Assembly: GCA_963667145.1 (NCBI GenBank)
Contig: OY762943.1
Coordinates: 1 to 64,000, forward strand
DNA length: 64,000 nucleotides
Reading direction: 5' to 3'
Source of the DNA: G963667145 sp963667145
Lineage (GTDB): Bacteria; Cloacimonadota; Cloacimonadia; G963667145
The position numbers were made by a program, and so were the translations under genes. The notes below the pieces were generated by a model. That model was not told where the DNA came from and ran no database searches. It saw only the letters and a program-made list of their open reading frames with translations. The stretch's first letter is position 1. Each line of letters starts with the position of its first letter. Shown piece by piece: positions 9,655 to 19,321 of the stretch.

Positions 9655-11496
9655 TTGGATTGTAAAGAGCAAGCGATTGATATTTCGGGCTATAGTGAGC
9701 AAGATCTCACAAAGTTAGCCGAAGAGTTGCGAGAGCAAATTATTAGTGTTTGTGCTAGCAATGGTGGGCATATTGCACCATCATTGGGGACTGTTGAGCT
9801 TACTTTGGCGTTGCTAAAGGTGTTTAATCCTGCGGAAGTTCCCATGGTGTGGGATGTTGGGCATCAGAGCTATGCATACAAGATTTTGACAGGGCGAAAA
9901 GATAGATTCCATACCTTGCGTAAACTTGGTGGAATTAGTGGGTTCAACAATATTTTTGAGAGCGATTATGACGCTTTTTCCGTTGGGCATTCTTCCACAT
10001 CTATTTCCGCTGCTTTGGGTTTGGCTGTGGCTCATCCTGAACACAAAACTATCGCTATTATCGGAGACGGTGCACTCACGGGTGGAATGGCTTTTGAGGG
10101 GATTAACCACATCGGCGATTTGAAGCCGTCCAATTTGATAGTAATTCTGAACGATAACCAGATGTCCATCTCTCCCAACGTTGGAGGTATGCATCGAGCT
10201 TTGACCGATTTTTTGGTTTCCAAGAGTTACAATTTTCTGAAGAAAGAGATTTACGATTTGTCCAAATTCTTACCGGGAAATATTCGTAGCACTTTGTTGC
10301 AGTGTTCTCGGAAGATGGAAGAGAGCCTCTTGAATATGTTTTCGAAAAACATTTTTTTTGAAGATTTTGGATTTAATTATGTTGGACCTGTCAATGGGCA
10401 CAATTTGCCACATTTGATTAAAATTCTTTCCAAAATTGATGCAAATGTCACAGGACCAGTTTTGCTACATGTGATTACGAAGAAGGGCAAGGGCTATAGC
10501 TTTGCGGAGAAAGACCCCGAGAGTTTTCATGGGATTGCCCCATTCAATCAGGAGACTGGAGAAATTTTGCAGGCATCCAAGCGTAGCTTTGGCAATGTGC
10601 TGGGAGATGAACTGGAGAAGATAGCTTCCGAGAAAGAGAATGTTTGTGCTGTGGTTGCCGCGATGTCCAAGGGTGTTGGCTTGGACAGATTTGCCAAGAA
10701 ATTTCCAGAGCGGTTTTACGATGTGGGAATTGCGGAACAGCATGCGGTAACTTTCGCGGCTGGATTAGCCAGAGGAGGCAAAAAGCCTTTTGTGGCAATA
10801 TATTCCACATTTTTGCAGAGAGCTTTTGACCAATTGGTTCACGATGTTGCTATGCAAAAATTGCCCGTAGTTGTTTGCTTGGATAGAGCTGGCTTGGTTG
10901 GTGCAGACGGAGCTACTCATCACGGAGTGTTCGATTTGGCTTATTTGAAAATGATTCCCAATTTTGTGGTGCTAACGCCTTTCTGTGAGAAAGAGTTTGT
11001 GGAGATGCTGGATTGGGCTGCCGATTATTGTGATGGACCTGTTGCTATTCGCTATTCACGAGGCGATGTGCCGACCGACAAATTTGAAAAATTTGCTTTG
11101 GGAAAAGCTGTTGTGGAGACAGAAGGAACTGAAGTTGCGATTTGTTCTGTGGGAAATAGCTTGACTGATGCCAGAGCTTTGGCGGAATTTATGACCAAAG
11201 ATGGCATCAAGCCAAAGATTTTGCATTACAACTGCATTAAGCCGTTCGATTATAAAATCTTAGACGAAACGCTTTCGGAAGGCATCAGAGAGTTTATTAC
11301 TATCGAAGATGGTGTGTTAGCGGGTGGATTTGGCGAAACTGTAAGCGACTATCTTTGTGGTAAAGATGCTAAGGTTTTCAAATTTGGCTATGCAGATGAG
11401 TTTGTGCCTCACGGAACGGTGAGAGAATTAAAAGATAAACTTGGTTTAATGCCAAGACAAATTTATAAGAAATTTCTTCAAGGGAGGAAGATGTGA
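9655..11496 (+). CDS. dxs: 1-deoxy-D-xylulose-5-phosphate synthase
   Basis: First step of the MEP isoprenoid pathway: thiamine-diphosphate-dependent condensation of pyruvate with glyceraldehyde 3-phosphate. Visible are the GHIAPSLGTVELT substrate region, VWDVGHQSYAYKILTGR, the thiamine-binding GDGALTGG motif, the DRAGLVGADGATHHG motif of the pyrimidine domain and the C-terminal transketolase domain (IEDGVLAGGFGE). About 613 residues, normal for the family. TTG 9655 is chosen because GGAGG lies four bases upstream; an earlier TTG (9622) or GTG (9637) is possible. It overlaps the next gene by four bases (GTGA), so the two are probably translationally coupled. Confidence 0.95.
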   Translation: MDCKEQAIDISGYSEQDLTKLAEELREQIISVCASNGGHIAPSLGTVELTLALLKVFNPAEVPMVWDVGHQSYAYKILTGRKDRFHTLRKLGGISGFNNIFESDYDAFSVGHSSTSISAALGLAVAHPEHKTIAIIGDGALTGGMAFEGINHIGDLKPSNLIVILNDNQMSISPNVGGMHRALTDFLVSKSYNFLKKEIYDLSKFLPGNIRSTLLQCSRKMEESLLNMFSKNIFFEDFGFNYVGPVNGHNLPHLIKILSKIDANVTGPVLLHVITKKGKGYSFAEKDPESFHGIAPFNQETGEILQASKRSFGNVLGDELEKIASEKENVCAVVAAMSKGVGLDRFAKKFPERFYDVGIAEQHAVTFAAGLARGGKKPFVAIYSTFLQRAFDQLVHDVAMQKLPVVVCLDRAGLVGADGATHHGVFDLAYLKMIPNFVVLTPFCEKEFVEMLDWAADYCDGPVAIRYSRGDVPTDKFEKFALGKAVVETEGTEVAICSVGNSLTDARALAEFMTKDGIKPKILHYNCIKPFDYKILDETLSEGIREFITIEDGVLAGGFGETVSDYLCGKDAKVFKFGYADEFVPHGTVRELKDKLGLMPRQIYKKFLQGRKM

Positions 11497-11960
11497 TCAA
11501 ATTTAATCTTAATGGAAAAGATGTATCTGTTGATGCGGACCCTTTGAAATCTTTGGTTAGAGTTTTGAGAGAGGATTTGGAATTGACTGGAACAAAAATC
11601 GGTTGTGCCGAGGGCGAGTGTGGAGCTTGCACTATTCTTTTTGAGGGGAAACCAGTGACCAGTTGCACGATGAATCTCATTCATGCCGAGGGTAAAGATG
11701 TTAAGACTGTGGAATGGATTGCCGAGAGTAAATTGGGCGAAGTAATTAAACAGGCTTTTTACGAGGAAAACGCTGTGCAATGCGGATTTTGTTTTCCGGG
11801 ATTTATGGTGACGACTTACCATTACATTTCCAATGGCGGTAGCGATGACAGAGAAAGCATTAAGCGAGCTTTGTCGGGCAATGTTTGTCGTTGTACTGGT
11901 TATGAAAAGGTAATCACAGCTGTGCAAAGAGCTTGCAAAGATGCAAAAGGAGTGAAATGA
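11493..11960 (+). CDS. 2Fe-2S subunit of a xanthine dehydrogenase / CO dehydrogenase-type enzyme
   Basis: 155 residues, the small (CoxS/XdhC/HcrC-type) electron-transfer subunit. The N-terminal plant-type [2Fe-2S] motif is GCAEGECGACTI with its fourth cysteine at TSC. The C-terminal helical [2Fe-2S] domain has CGFCFPGF and CRCTGY. GTG start overlaps the dxs stop; the downstream FAD subunit overlaps its end. In known enzymes it passes electrons between a molybdopterin subunit and the FAD subunit, but no molybdopterin gene follows here, so the partner must be encoded elsewhere or be different. Confidence 0.9.
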   Translation: MIKFNLNGKDVSVDADPLKSLVRVLREDLELTGTKIGCAEGECGACTILFEGKPVTSCTMNLIHAEGKDVKTVEWIAESKLGEVIKQAFYEENAVQCGFCFPGFMVTTYHYISNGGSDDRESIKRALSGNVCRCTGYEKVITAVQRACKDAKGVK

Positions 11961-12784
11961 TGAACGGGAACAAATTGATTAGAGTTGAGAGTTTGTCCGA
12001 CCTTTTTGCAAAAAGTGCGTCTTGTAAGGAAGATTTTTACTATTTGGCAGGTGGAACGGACATTAACGTGCAAATCAGCAAGCAGATGATAAAAGACAGC
12101 GTCCTTTATTTTATTTCCAATTTGGACGAACTCAAAGGGATTACTGTGTGTGGCGACGAGTTGGTTATCGGCTCAGGAGAGACTTTTGGCAACATTATAA
12201 ATTCTAAATTGATTAAATCCAAAGTTCCTTTTTTGAGCGAATCTTTGATGAATTTTGCTTCTCCGCTTTTGCAAAACGTTGCTACTATTGGGGGAAATAT
12301 TGCTAATGGTTCTCCCACTGCCGATGCTACTCCATTGCTTTTGGCTCTTGATGCCGAAGTGGCTCTGGTTTCTGTGGAAGGCGAGCGTCGAGTTAAACTT
12401 TGCGACTATTTCACTGGATACAAGAAATCTGTGTTGAAAAATGGTGAGCTGATCGAAGCTGTTGTTATCAAGGTAGAAGATGGCAAAAGTTATTTTTACA
12501 AGAAGGTTAGTTCGCGGAAATCCCTGACCATTGCCAAGGTTTCTTTGGCAGCTGTTTACAGCAAAGATGGTGATAAATTTAGCAGTTTGAGGATTGCCGT
12601 GGGAAGCCTGAACGAATATGCCAGAAGATTGCCCAAGGCGGAGAAAGTGCTTTTGGATGGTGGAAGCGATGACGAGCTGATGAAAGCTCTAAAAGAAGAA
12701 ATTACTCCGATTACAGATTTGAGGTCGGATGCGGAATACCGTTTTGATGTCGCCTACAATTTGATTAACTCATTGAGAAATTAA
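11957..12784 (+). CDS. FAD-binding subunit of a xanthine dehydrogenase / CO dehydrogenase-type enzyme
   Basis: 275 residues, medium (CoxM/XdhB-type) subunit. The FAD-binding motifs YLAGGTDINVQI and NVATIGGNIANGSPTADATP are clear, and the C-terminal CO_deh_flav domain is present. ATG 11957, with AAGGAG upstream, overlaps the 2Fe-2S subunit stop. The TAATG junction overlaps the dnaX start by one base. The large molybdenum subunit that normally completes the operon is replaced by dnaX. This S-M pair resembles selenium-dependent or molybdenum hydroxylase accessory pairs, but the substrate cannot be inferred. Confidence 0.9.
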   Translation: MMNGNKLIRVESLSDLFAKSASCKEDFYYLAGGTDINVQISKQMIKDSVLYFISNLDELKGITVCGDELVIGSGETFGNIINSKLIKSKVPFLSESLMNFASPLLQNVATIGGNIANGSPTADATPLLLALDAEVALVSVEGERRVKLCDYFTGYKKSVLKNGELIEAVVIKVEDGKSYFYKKVSSRKSLTIAKVSLAAVYSKDGDKFSSLRIAVGSLNEYARRLPKAEKVLLDGGSDDELMKALKEEITPITDLRSDAEYRFDVAYNLINSLRN

Positions 12785-14481
12785 TGCAATATACCGTTTT
12801 AGCCAGAAAATATAGACCGCAAACTTTTGAGCAGATTTATGCTCAAGACCATGTGACCAAGATTTTGGCGAGTTCTGTGGAAAAAGACAGAATTGCTGGA
12901 GCGTATTTGTTTACAGGGCCAAGAGGAGTTGGGAAAACTTCCTTGGCTCGTATTTTTGCCAAAAGTCTGAATTGCCAGAGCGGTCCGACTGTGAATCCAT
13001 GTGGCGAGTGTAGCAATTGCAAGGAGATAGAGAAAGCTATCTCTTACGACGTTGTGGAGATAGATGGTGCTTCCAACACGGGTGTGGACGACATCAGGGA
13101 ATTGCAGAAAGATTTGATGTTCTCCACGACTTCCTCCAGATACAAAATCTACATCATCGACGAGGTTCATATGCTCTCCACCAGTGCGTTTAATGCACTT
13201 CTGAAGACACTTGAAGAGCCTCCTGAGAGAGTGATTTTCTTGTTTGCTACCACAGAACCACACAAAATTTTGCCCACTATTTTATCTCGTTGCCAGCGAT
13301 TTGACCTCAAGAGAATTCCGTATGGAGCGATTTTGGAAAATTTGCGGGAGATTTGCAAAAAAGAGGAGATTGAGTTTGAAGAGCCAGCGTTGTCAATCAT
13401 TGCTCGCAAAGCTGATGGCGGGATGCGAGATGCGTTGTCTTTGTTAGACCAGATGATTTCTTATTCAGCCAAGCTCATTCGCTTAGAAGATGTTTTGTTT
13501 ATGTTCGGAGTGATTTCTTGGCAGGTGTATTTGCAGATTTTGCAAAAAATTTCTGAGCAGGACACGACGGGAGTTTTGGCAGAGTTCACCAGAATTGTTG
13601 ACGAGGGCAACAGCGTTTCGGAATTTATGACTGGATTTTTGGAATTTTTGAGCACACTTCTCACGCTTTTCTACAACGGCAAAAGCGAGAACATTCCTGA
13701 TATGATAGCCAATGATGCTTTGGATGTTGCCAAAAAATTTGGGGAAAGAACTTTGATTTTGCTCATAGATATTTTGGCGGAGGCTGTTAACAAGATAAAA
13801 TATTCGGGAAATCAGATTTTTATTGCGGAGTTGATGCTGATTAGGTTGTCCAAAGTGGAAAATCTGAAGTCAGTGGACAAGATAATCTCCTACTTGACAA
13901 CTGGTGCGAAAGTGGAAAAATCTCAGCCAGAAACTTCTGGTAATATTGCTGAACCGAAGCAAAAAGTTTCTGTGAATAAAACAGTGGAAAGTGTAAAAAC
14001 TACTGTTTCCGCTAATCCTCCCAAAACGGCATCTGTGATTGAGGAAAGTGATGAAAATCGTGATGAGGTAGCTTCGGAGAAAGTGAATAAAGTTTTAACA
14101 CAGGCGGAGTTCGATGCGGCTTTGCCAGAGATTGTCAATCTTCTGAAAGAAAACGATTTTAATGTTTATGTGAACAATTTTTTTGCTACGTATCCCAAGA
14201 AAGTTTTGCAGGACAATTTGTTACAAATCGAGTTGCCAAACGCTTTTGAGTTGTCTTCTTTTGAGAGTGACAAAGAGAAGCTCACGAAGTTTCTGTCGCG
14301 ATATTTTGGTGCTAAATTGCAATTATCACTAAAGGTAAACGAGTCTCTCAATTCGGATGTTCCTCAGAGCAAGAAAGCTGATTTGCCAGAATCTTCCGAC
14401 GAGAGAATTGCAAAAATTGAGAAAAAGTATCCCAAAGTCGCAGAATTTATCAAAGAGATTGATGGCGAGATTGTCCGATAG
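12784..14481 (+). CDS. dnaX: DNA polymerase III subunit gamma/tau
   Basis: Clamp-loader ATPase. Walker A GPRGVGKTSLARIFAK, a zinc-finger (C-x8-C-x2-C-x2-C around CQSGPTVNPCGECSNC), Walker B IIDEVHML, and the sensor region LFATTEPHKILPTILSRCQRF are all present. The 565-residue product has the collar domain, a low-complexity linker (about residues 380-440) and a C-terminal tau-like domain. I checked the linker for a classical A-AAA-AAG slippery site in frame and did not find one, so a frameshifted gamma product is not supported. The start overlaps the previous stop by one base. Confidence 0.95.
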   Translation: MQYTVLARKYRPQTFEQIYAQDHVTKILASSVEKDRIAGAYLFTGPRGVGKTSLARIFAKSLNCQSGPTVNPCGECSNCKEIEKAISYDVVEIDGASNTGVDDIRELQKDLMFSTTSSRYKIYIIDEVHMLSTSAFNALLKTLEEPPERVIFLFATTEPHKILPTILSRCQRFDLKRIPYGAILENLREICKKEEIEFEEPALSIIARKADGGMRDALSLLDQMISYSAKLIRLEDVLFMFGVISWQVYLQILQKISEQDTTGVLAEFTRIVDEGNSVSEFMTGFLEFLSTLLTLFYNGKSENIPDMIANDALDVAKKFGERTLILLIDILAEAVNKIKYSGNQIFIAELMLIRLSKVENLKSVDKIISYLTTGAKVEKSQPETSGNIAEPKQKVSVNKTVESVKTTVSANPPKTASVIEESDENRDEVASEKVNKVLTQAEFDAALPEIVNLLKENDFNVYVNNFFATYPKKVLQDNLLQIELPNAFELSSFESDKEKLTKFLSRYFGAKLQLSLKVNESLNSDVPQSKKADLPESSDERIAKIEKKYPKVAEFIKEIDGEIVR

Positions 14482-14600
14482 CGACTGGATTTATCTTTAG
14501 GGCGAATTAGAAAAACATTTACAATCAGGCTTCTATATTTTTTTTTGCACTAGAAAATGTTCATGAAAATTAAATTATAAAAATACATTAAGGGAATCTA

Positions 14601-16244
14601 ATGAGGACTAAACACATTTTTGTTTTGGGTGGCGTTTTATCTTCGCTTGGCAAAGGAGTTGCGGCTTCCAGCATTGGTTTGCTACTGAAGAAAATGAATT
14701 ATCGGGTTAATATGCAGAAGCTTGATCCGTATTTGAATGTTGACCCAGGGACGATGAGTCCATATCAGCATGGCGAGGTTTTTGTTACTGATGACGGAGC
14801 TGAGACGGATTTGGATTTGGGGCATTATGAGAGATTTATCGATGAATCTCTCAGCCAAAACTCGAACGCCACTTCGGGGAAAATTTACGAAACTGTAATT
14901 TCCAAGGAGAGAAAGGGCGAATATCTGGGGAAGACCGTTCAGGTCATTCCGCACATCACGGACGAGATAAAACGCATTATTCACGCTGCGAAAGAGGGTT
15001 ATGATGTGGTTATCACGGAGATTGGTGGTACAGTAGGCGATATTGAATCTTACCAATTTTTGGAGGCTATCAGGCAGTTTACTTTGCAGGAAGATTACGA
15101 AGATTGCATGGTTATTTTGCTTACTTATGTCCCTTTTATCAAGGCAGCGGGCGAGTTGAAAACCAAGCCTACACAACATGCGGCGGTGAAGCTCAGAGAA
15201 ATTGGATTGCACCCCGATATGTTGTTCTGTCGCAGTGAGTTGCCTTTTTCAGAAGAGATAAAAGAGAAGATTGCTTTGTTTACCAATGTGCGACCAAATA
15301 ACGTTGTGAACGCTATAGACGTGAATTCGATTTATAAGTGTCCAGGTAGTTTTATGAAGCAAAATGTTCACAGCTTGGTGTGTAATAGGTTGGGACTTGC
15401 GGAGAAGAAAATCGATTTTGGTGATTGGGAAGCGATGATAGAGGCTATTGACAATCCGCAAGACGAGGTGGAGATAGCTGTTTGTGGCAAGTATGTGGAG
15501 CATCAGGATGCGTACAAGAGCATCGTTGAGGCGTTCATTCATTCGGGAGCTTATAATAAGGTCAAGGTGAAAATCAAGTGGGTTGACACGAGGGCAGTGA
15601 CAGAGGCTGACGATGTTGCGGAAGCGTTGAGAGATGTTGATGGCATTTTGATTCCAGGTGGATTTGACACGAGTGGAACCAGTGGCAAGATTTCGGCAGC
15701 TCAATATGCCCGCGAAAACAATATTCCGTTTTTTGGAATTTGCCTTGGGATGCAAATCGCCTGCATAGAAGTTGCCAGAAACGTTTGCAATTTGGCGGAT
15801 GCTAACTCTGGTGAATTTGATGCAAAAACCACCAATCCCGTCATTCACATTATGGAAGACAAAAAATATTTGGAAAACTACGGAGGCACTTTGCGTTTGG
15901 GATCTTATGAATGCGATTTGTCCGAAGGTAGTTTGGTGAAAAAGATTTATAATAAATCAAAAATAAAGGCACGTCATCGTCATCGCTATGAGTTCAATAA
16001 TGCTTATCGCGAGACTTTGGAAGATGCAGGTCTCAAAATTTCAGGGTTGTCGCCCGACGGACTGTTGGTGGAGATAGTGGAAATTCCTAAGCATCCGTTC
16101 TTTGTGGGAGTGCAGTATCATCCAGAATTTTTGTCGAGACCAACTAAACCTGAGCCTATTTTCCGAGATTTCGTCAAAGCGTGCATAGAGTATAAGGCTC
16201 AAAAAAGAGATAAGGGGTTATTATGTCAGAATTTAGTGATTTAA
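14601..16244 (+). CDS. pyrG: CTP synthase
   Basis: Amidates UTP to CTP using glutamine and ATP. The synthetase domain starts FVLGGVLSSLGKGVAASSIG and contains KLDPYLNVDPGTMSPYQHGE. The glutaminase domain carries IPGGFDTSG, the nucleophile-bearing GICLGMQIA and QYHPEF. 547 residues, full length. It is followed by hflK with a 22-bp overlap. The 119 bp upstream of it hold no ORF. Confidence 0.97.
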   Translation: MRTKHIFVLGGVLSSLGKGVAASSIGLLLKKMNYRVNMQKLDPYLNVDPGTMSPYQHGEVFVTDDGAETDLDLGHYERFIDESLSQNSNATSGKIYETVISKERKGEYLGKTVQVIPHITDEIKRIIHAAKEGYDVVITEIGGTVGDIESYQFLEAIRQFTLQEDYEDCMVILLTYVPFIKAAGELKTKPTQHAAVKLREIGLHPDMLFCRSELPFSEEIKEKIALFTNVRPNNVVNAIDVNSIYKCPGSFMKQNVHSLVCNRLGLAEKKIDFGDWEAMIEAIDNPQDEVEIAVCGKYVEHQDAYKSIVEAFIHSGAYNKVKVKIKWVDTRAVTEADDVAEALRDVDGILIPGGFDTSGTSGKISAAQYARENNIPFFGICLGMQIACIEVARNVCNLADANSGEFDAKTTNPVIHIMEDKKYLENYGGTLRLGSYECDLSEGSLVKKIYNKSKIKARHRHRYEFNNAYRETLEDAGLKISGLSPDGLLVEIVEIPKHPFFVGVQYHPEFLSRPTKPEPIFRDFVKACIEYKAQKRDKGLLCQNLVI

Positions 16245-17242
16245 ATTTCGATAAATTCAAAAATAATAGCAATAAACAAGGGTTGCCAAACATGCCGAAG
16301 TTACCGAATTTTTCGGGGAAAAAGGCTGTTTTGGGGCTAATTGCTATTTTTGTATTGGTGTTTGTTTATTCTGGATTTTACACAATCGAGCCAGATGAAG
16401 CAGGTGTTGTGTTGCGATTTGGAGAGTATCAGGCTACCACAGAACCGGGGCTTCACTTCAAGTTGCCACTGGGTATCGATAATGTAACGAAGGTGAAGAT
16501 TACGCGAGTGCATAAGGTTGAATTCGGATTTCGCACGGTTTCTGCGGGAGTGGTTTCCAAATTTGCCAACAGCGGTTATTCGGACGAATCTCTGATGTTA
16601 ACAGGCGATTTGAATATCGCCGATGTGCAGTGGATTGTGCAATATCAAATCAAAGAGCCGTACAAATTTTTGTTCAACATAAGGGATGTGGAAAGAACAA
16701 TCCGCAACTTGTCCGAAGCTGTGATGCGGGAGTTGGTTGGTGACCGTTCTGTTGACGAGGTAATCGTGATGGACAGGCAACAAATTGCTGAGAAAGCTAA
16801 GGAAAAACTACAAAAAAATTTGGATGAGTACGAAGCTGGAGTGAAGGTAAATATCGTTAAGTTGCAAAATGTAAACCCTCCAAAAACTGTGCAAGACGCT
16901 TTTAACGAGGTGAACTCGGCTAAGCAAGAGCAAGAGAAGATAGTGAATCAGGCATGGCAAAATTATAACAAAGTGATTCCTGAGGCGAAAGGTAAGGCTA
17001 AGCAAATTTTGGAGCAGGCAGAAGGTTACGCTATAAATAAAATTAACAGAGCCAAAGGTGATGCTGATAGATTTAATCAGATTTATGAGAGATACAAATT
17101 TGTTAAAAAGGTAACGAGAACGAGAATGTATATTGAGGCTTTGCAAGTGGCGTTGCCTCAGGTAAATAAGATTTATATAGTGGACAAGGATCAGAAATCT
17201 ATTTTGCCTCTGTTGGATTTGACTAAGGGAGGTGTAAAATGA
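16223..17242 (+). CDS. hflK: HflK, FtsH-protease modulator (SPFH/band 7 protein)
   Basis: 339 residues. A proline/asparagine-rich cytoplasmic N-terminus is followed by one membrane segment (AVLGLIAIFVLVFVYSGFYT), the band-7/SPFH domain (PDEAGVVLRFGEYQATTEPG) and a long charged coiled coil. With HflC it forms a membrane complex that surrounds FtsH and limits its access to membrane substrates. ATG 16223 sits inside the pyrG 3' end; it overlaps hflC by ATGA. Confidence 0.93.
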   Translation: MSEFSDLNFDKFKNNSNKQGLPNMPKLPNFSGKKAVLGLIAIFVLVFVYSGFYTIEPDEAGVVLRFGEYQATTEPGLHFKLPLGIDNVTKVKITRVHKVEFGFRTVSAGVVSKFANSGYSDESLMLTGDLNIADVQWIVQYQIKEPYKFLFNIRDVERTIRNLSEAVMRELVGDRSVDEVIVMDRQQIAEKAKEKLQKNLDEYEAGVKVNIVKLQNVNPPKTVQDAFNEVNSAKQEQEKIVNQAWQNYNKVIPEAKGKAKQILEQAEGYAINKINRAKGDADRFNQIYERYKFVKKVTRTRMYIEALQVALPQVNKIYIVDKDQKSILPLLDLTKGGVK

Positions 17243-18180
17243 AATCTTGGAAATTTGGTGTGCTCATTGTTGTTGTGGTTATGGTTGCTTTTAATAGTTT
17301 TTACACCTTGCAAGAGGGTCAACAAGCTATAGTTACACAGTTTGGAGAGCCTGTAGGTGGAGCAATTAAAGAGGCAGGTTTAAAATTCAAAATTCCGTTC
17401 ATTCAAAAATTGCATTTTTTTGACGAGAGAATATTGGAATGGGATGGTGACCCTCAGCAGATACCCACGGCTGACAAAAGATATATTTGGATAGATATGT
17501 TTTCGCGTTGGCAAATCGAAGACCCGCTGAAATTTTACCAAACGGTGCAAATGGAGAAGTTGGCTCACGGCAGATTGGACGACATTATTTCTGGTTCGGC
17601 ACGCGATATTATTTCTTCCAATAAGTTGATTAGCATAGTTCGTTCTACCAACAGAAAAATGTTTTATTCGGAAGATACGGAATCGGAAGTCGGTGTGGAT
17701 GCTGTTAAGATTGATGTGGGAAGAGCGGAGCTGGAACATATGATTTTTGAATTGTCCAAGCACGAAGTTGCAAAATATGGTATTAAACTTATTGATGTGA
17801 AGGTGAAGCGGATAAATTACGTGAAAGACGTGCAGGAAAAAGTTTACGAGCGAATGATTTCCGAGCGTCAAAGAATTGCTGAAAAATACCGTTCATTGGG
17901 CAAAGGTAAAAGAGCTGAGATAGAAGGTATGAAGAGCAGGGAACTGGACAATATAGAGTCCGCTGCTTATCAGAAAGCTCAAGCCATAAAGGGTAAAGCG
18001 GACGCTATGGCAATTGCTATCTATGCTAAAGCTTACAACAAAGACCCTGAATTTTATCATTTCACAAAATCTCTTGAGGCTTATAGGGAAACTTTGTCCG
18101 ACAAAGCCGAGCTAATTTTGACAACCGATTCGGAATTGTTTAAGTATTTGAATGGCAGTATGTTGAAAAGTGGAAAGTAG
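17239..18180 (+). CDS. hflC: HflC, FtsH-protease modulator
   Basis: 313 residues with an N-terminal membrane anchor (FGVLIVVVVMVAFNSF), the SPFH start LQEGQQAIVTQFGEPVG and the alpha-helical region containing ERMISERQRIAEKYRSLGKG typical of HflC. ATGA overlap with hflK indicates coupled translation, as in most genomes where the two form one complex. Confidence 0.94.
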   Translation: MKSWKFGVLIVVVVMVAFNSFYTLQEGQQAIVTQFGEPVGGAIKEAGLKFKIPFIQKLHFFDERILEWDGDPQQIPTADKRYIWIDMFSRWQIEDPLKFYQTVQMEKLAHGRLDDIISGSARDIISSNKLISIVRSTNRKMFYSEDTESEVGVDAVKIDVGRAELEHMIFELSKHEVAKYGIKLIDVKVKRINYVKDVQEKVYERMISERQRIAEKYRSLGKGKRAEIEGMKSRELDNIESAAYQKAQAIKGKADAMAIAIYAKAYNKDPEFYHFTKSLEAYRETLSDKAELILTTDSELFKYLNGSMLKSGK

Positions 18181-18625
18181 TTTAGACGAAAAATTTATGA
18201 AAATAGCCCTTGAGCAGGCCAAAAAATCGGCTGAACTCGGGGGAATTCCTATCGGTGCGGTGCTGGTGAAAGACTCAGAGGTGTGTGCCAAGGCTTACAA
18301 CGGAGATAAGCCCAACAGAATAGCACATGCCGAGAAGTTGGTGATAGAGGAGATGATAAGCCGAGGGGAAATATATTTTTACGATTACACTCTGTATGTT
18401 ACTCTGGAGCCGTGTGTTATGTGTGCAGGAATGATACAATGGGCGAGAGTTGGCAGAGTGGTGTATGGAGCCAGTGATCCGAAATCCGGTGCAATGGGCT
18501 CGCTCTACGACATTGCCGGAGATAAGCGATTAAATTTTAACCCTAAGGTAATTAAAGGCGTACTTTCCGATGAATGTGGAGAAATTCTAAAAAAATTTTT
18601 CAAAATCAAAAGGGGGTTAAAATGA
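18170..18625 (+). CDS. tadA: tRNA-specific adenosine deaminase-type cytidine/adenosine deaminase
   Basis: 151 residues of the zinc-dependent deaminase fold. Zinc and proton-shuttle residues are in AHAE (HAE) and PCVMC (PCxxC). The IGAVLVKD start and VVYGASDPKSGAMGSLYDI match TadA, which makes inosine at the tRNA-Arg wobble position. Asn-containing YNGDKPNRIAHAE differs slightly from the usual N-x-D-P-T-AHAE, so a related guanine or nucleoside deaminase role is a lesser possibility. GTG start overlaps hflC by 11 bp; ATG 18197 is an alternative. Confidence 0.8.
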   Translation: MESSLDEKFMKIALEQAKKSAELGGIPIGAVLVKDSEVCAKAYNGDKPNRIAHAEKLVIEEMISRGEIYFYDYTLYVTLEPCVMCAGMIQWARVGRVVYGASDPKSGAMGSLYDIAGDKRLNFNPKVIKGVLSDECGEILKKFFKIKRGLK

Positions 18626-19062
18626 ATGGTATTGTTATTTATTTTGAATTTGGTGGGACTGCTGAAAGATTTGCAAAAAAAATAGCTGATAAGTGCTGTT
18701 TTTATACTCAATCGGTTAGAATGAAAAGGTCTGAGGGGAACATTTCTGGTAAGTTTAATGCTGAATTTGAAGATTTCGAAGTCAATTATGACAATTACGA
18801 TATTATAGTTTTTGGATTTCCTGTAGAATTGAACAGTTTTATGCCTGCACTTAAAAGATTTTATGGCAAGTATCCTCTTCGCAATAAAAAAATAGCTGCT
18901 TTTTCTGTTAATACCAGTGGGAAAAAAGAGAATTTCTTGCGTCAAGCTGTCATTTTTTTTAGAAAAAACAAAATTCTTAAAGCTCAAAGATTTCATGTGG
19001 AAAAATTGAGCGAAGAGAGTGTAAATCATTTGGTAAGTATTTTTTGTAGAGGACTATATTGA
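18622..19062 (+). CDS. Flavodoxin-like protein
   Basis: 146 residues from ATG 18622, preceded by AGGGGG. The order of strands IVIYFEFGGTAERFAKKIA, DIIVFGFPVEL and IAAFSVNTSG follows a flavodoxin fold, with the phosphate-binding loop region (usually T-x-T/S-G-N-T) reading EFGGTAE. It may bind FMN weakly or have lost it. Overlaps the tadA stop by four bases. Function unknown. Confidence 0.55.
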   Translation: MNGIVIYFEFGGTAERFAKKIADKCCFYTQSVRMKRSEGNISGKFNAEFEDFEVNYDNYDIIVFGFPVELNSFMPALKRFYGKYPLRNKKIAAFSVNTSGKKENFLRQAVIFFRKNKILKAQRFHVEKLSEESVNHLVSIFCRGLY

Positions 19063-19310
19063 GTATATTTGAGGTTACCATGCTTCTATGTTTTGGAGCG
19101 AGTTGGCCAGTGAGTATCGCCAAGGCGTTGCGAACCAAAAAAGTTGATGGTAAGAGTCCTCTTTTTATGACGTTGTTGCTTTTGGGTTACGCTTGCGGGA
19201 TTTTGCACAAGGTTTTTTACGATATGGATGTTGTGGTGTGGCTCTACGCTTTTAATTCTTGCTTGGTAGGTGTTGATTTGTTTTTGTATCACAAATTTAG
19301 AACAAATTAG
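19059..19310 (+). CDS. Small PQ-loop / SemiSWEET-like membrane protein
   Basis: 83 residues, three predicted membrane helices. The first segment FGASWPVSIAKALRTKKVDG resembles the PQ-loop of SemiSWEET-type transporters, with Pro in WPVSIAK in place of the PQ pair. TTG start overlaps the previous stop (TTGA). SemiSWEET proteins dimerise to move small sugars. Here transport is only inferred from topology. Confidence 0.5.
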   Translation: MSIFEVTMLLCFGASWPVSIAKALRTKKVDGKSPLFMTLLLLGYACGILHKVFYDMDVVVWLYAFNSCLVGVDLFLYHKFRTN

Positions 19311-19321
19311 AAATTACTTTT

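Noticed and set aside
13850..14110. Programmed frameshift site in dnaX for a gamma product
   Set aside because: The A-rich stretch GCAAAAAG is not an in-frame A-AAA-AAG heptamer, and no strong stem-loop follows.
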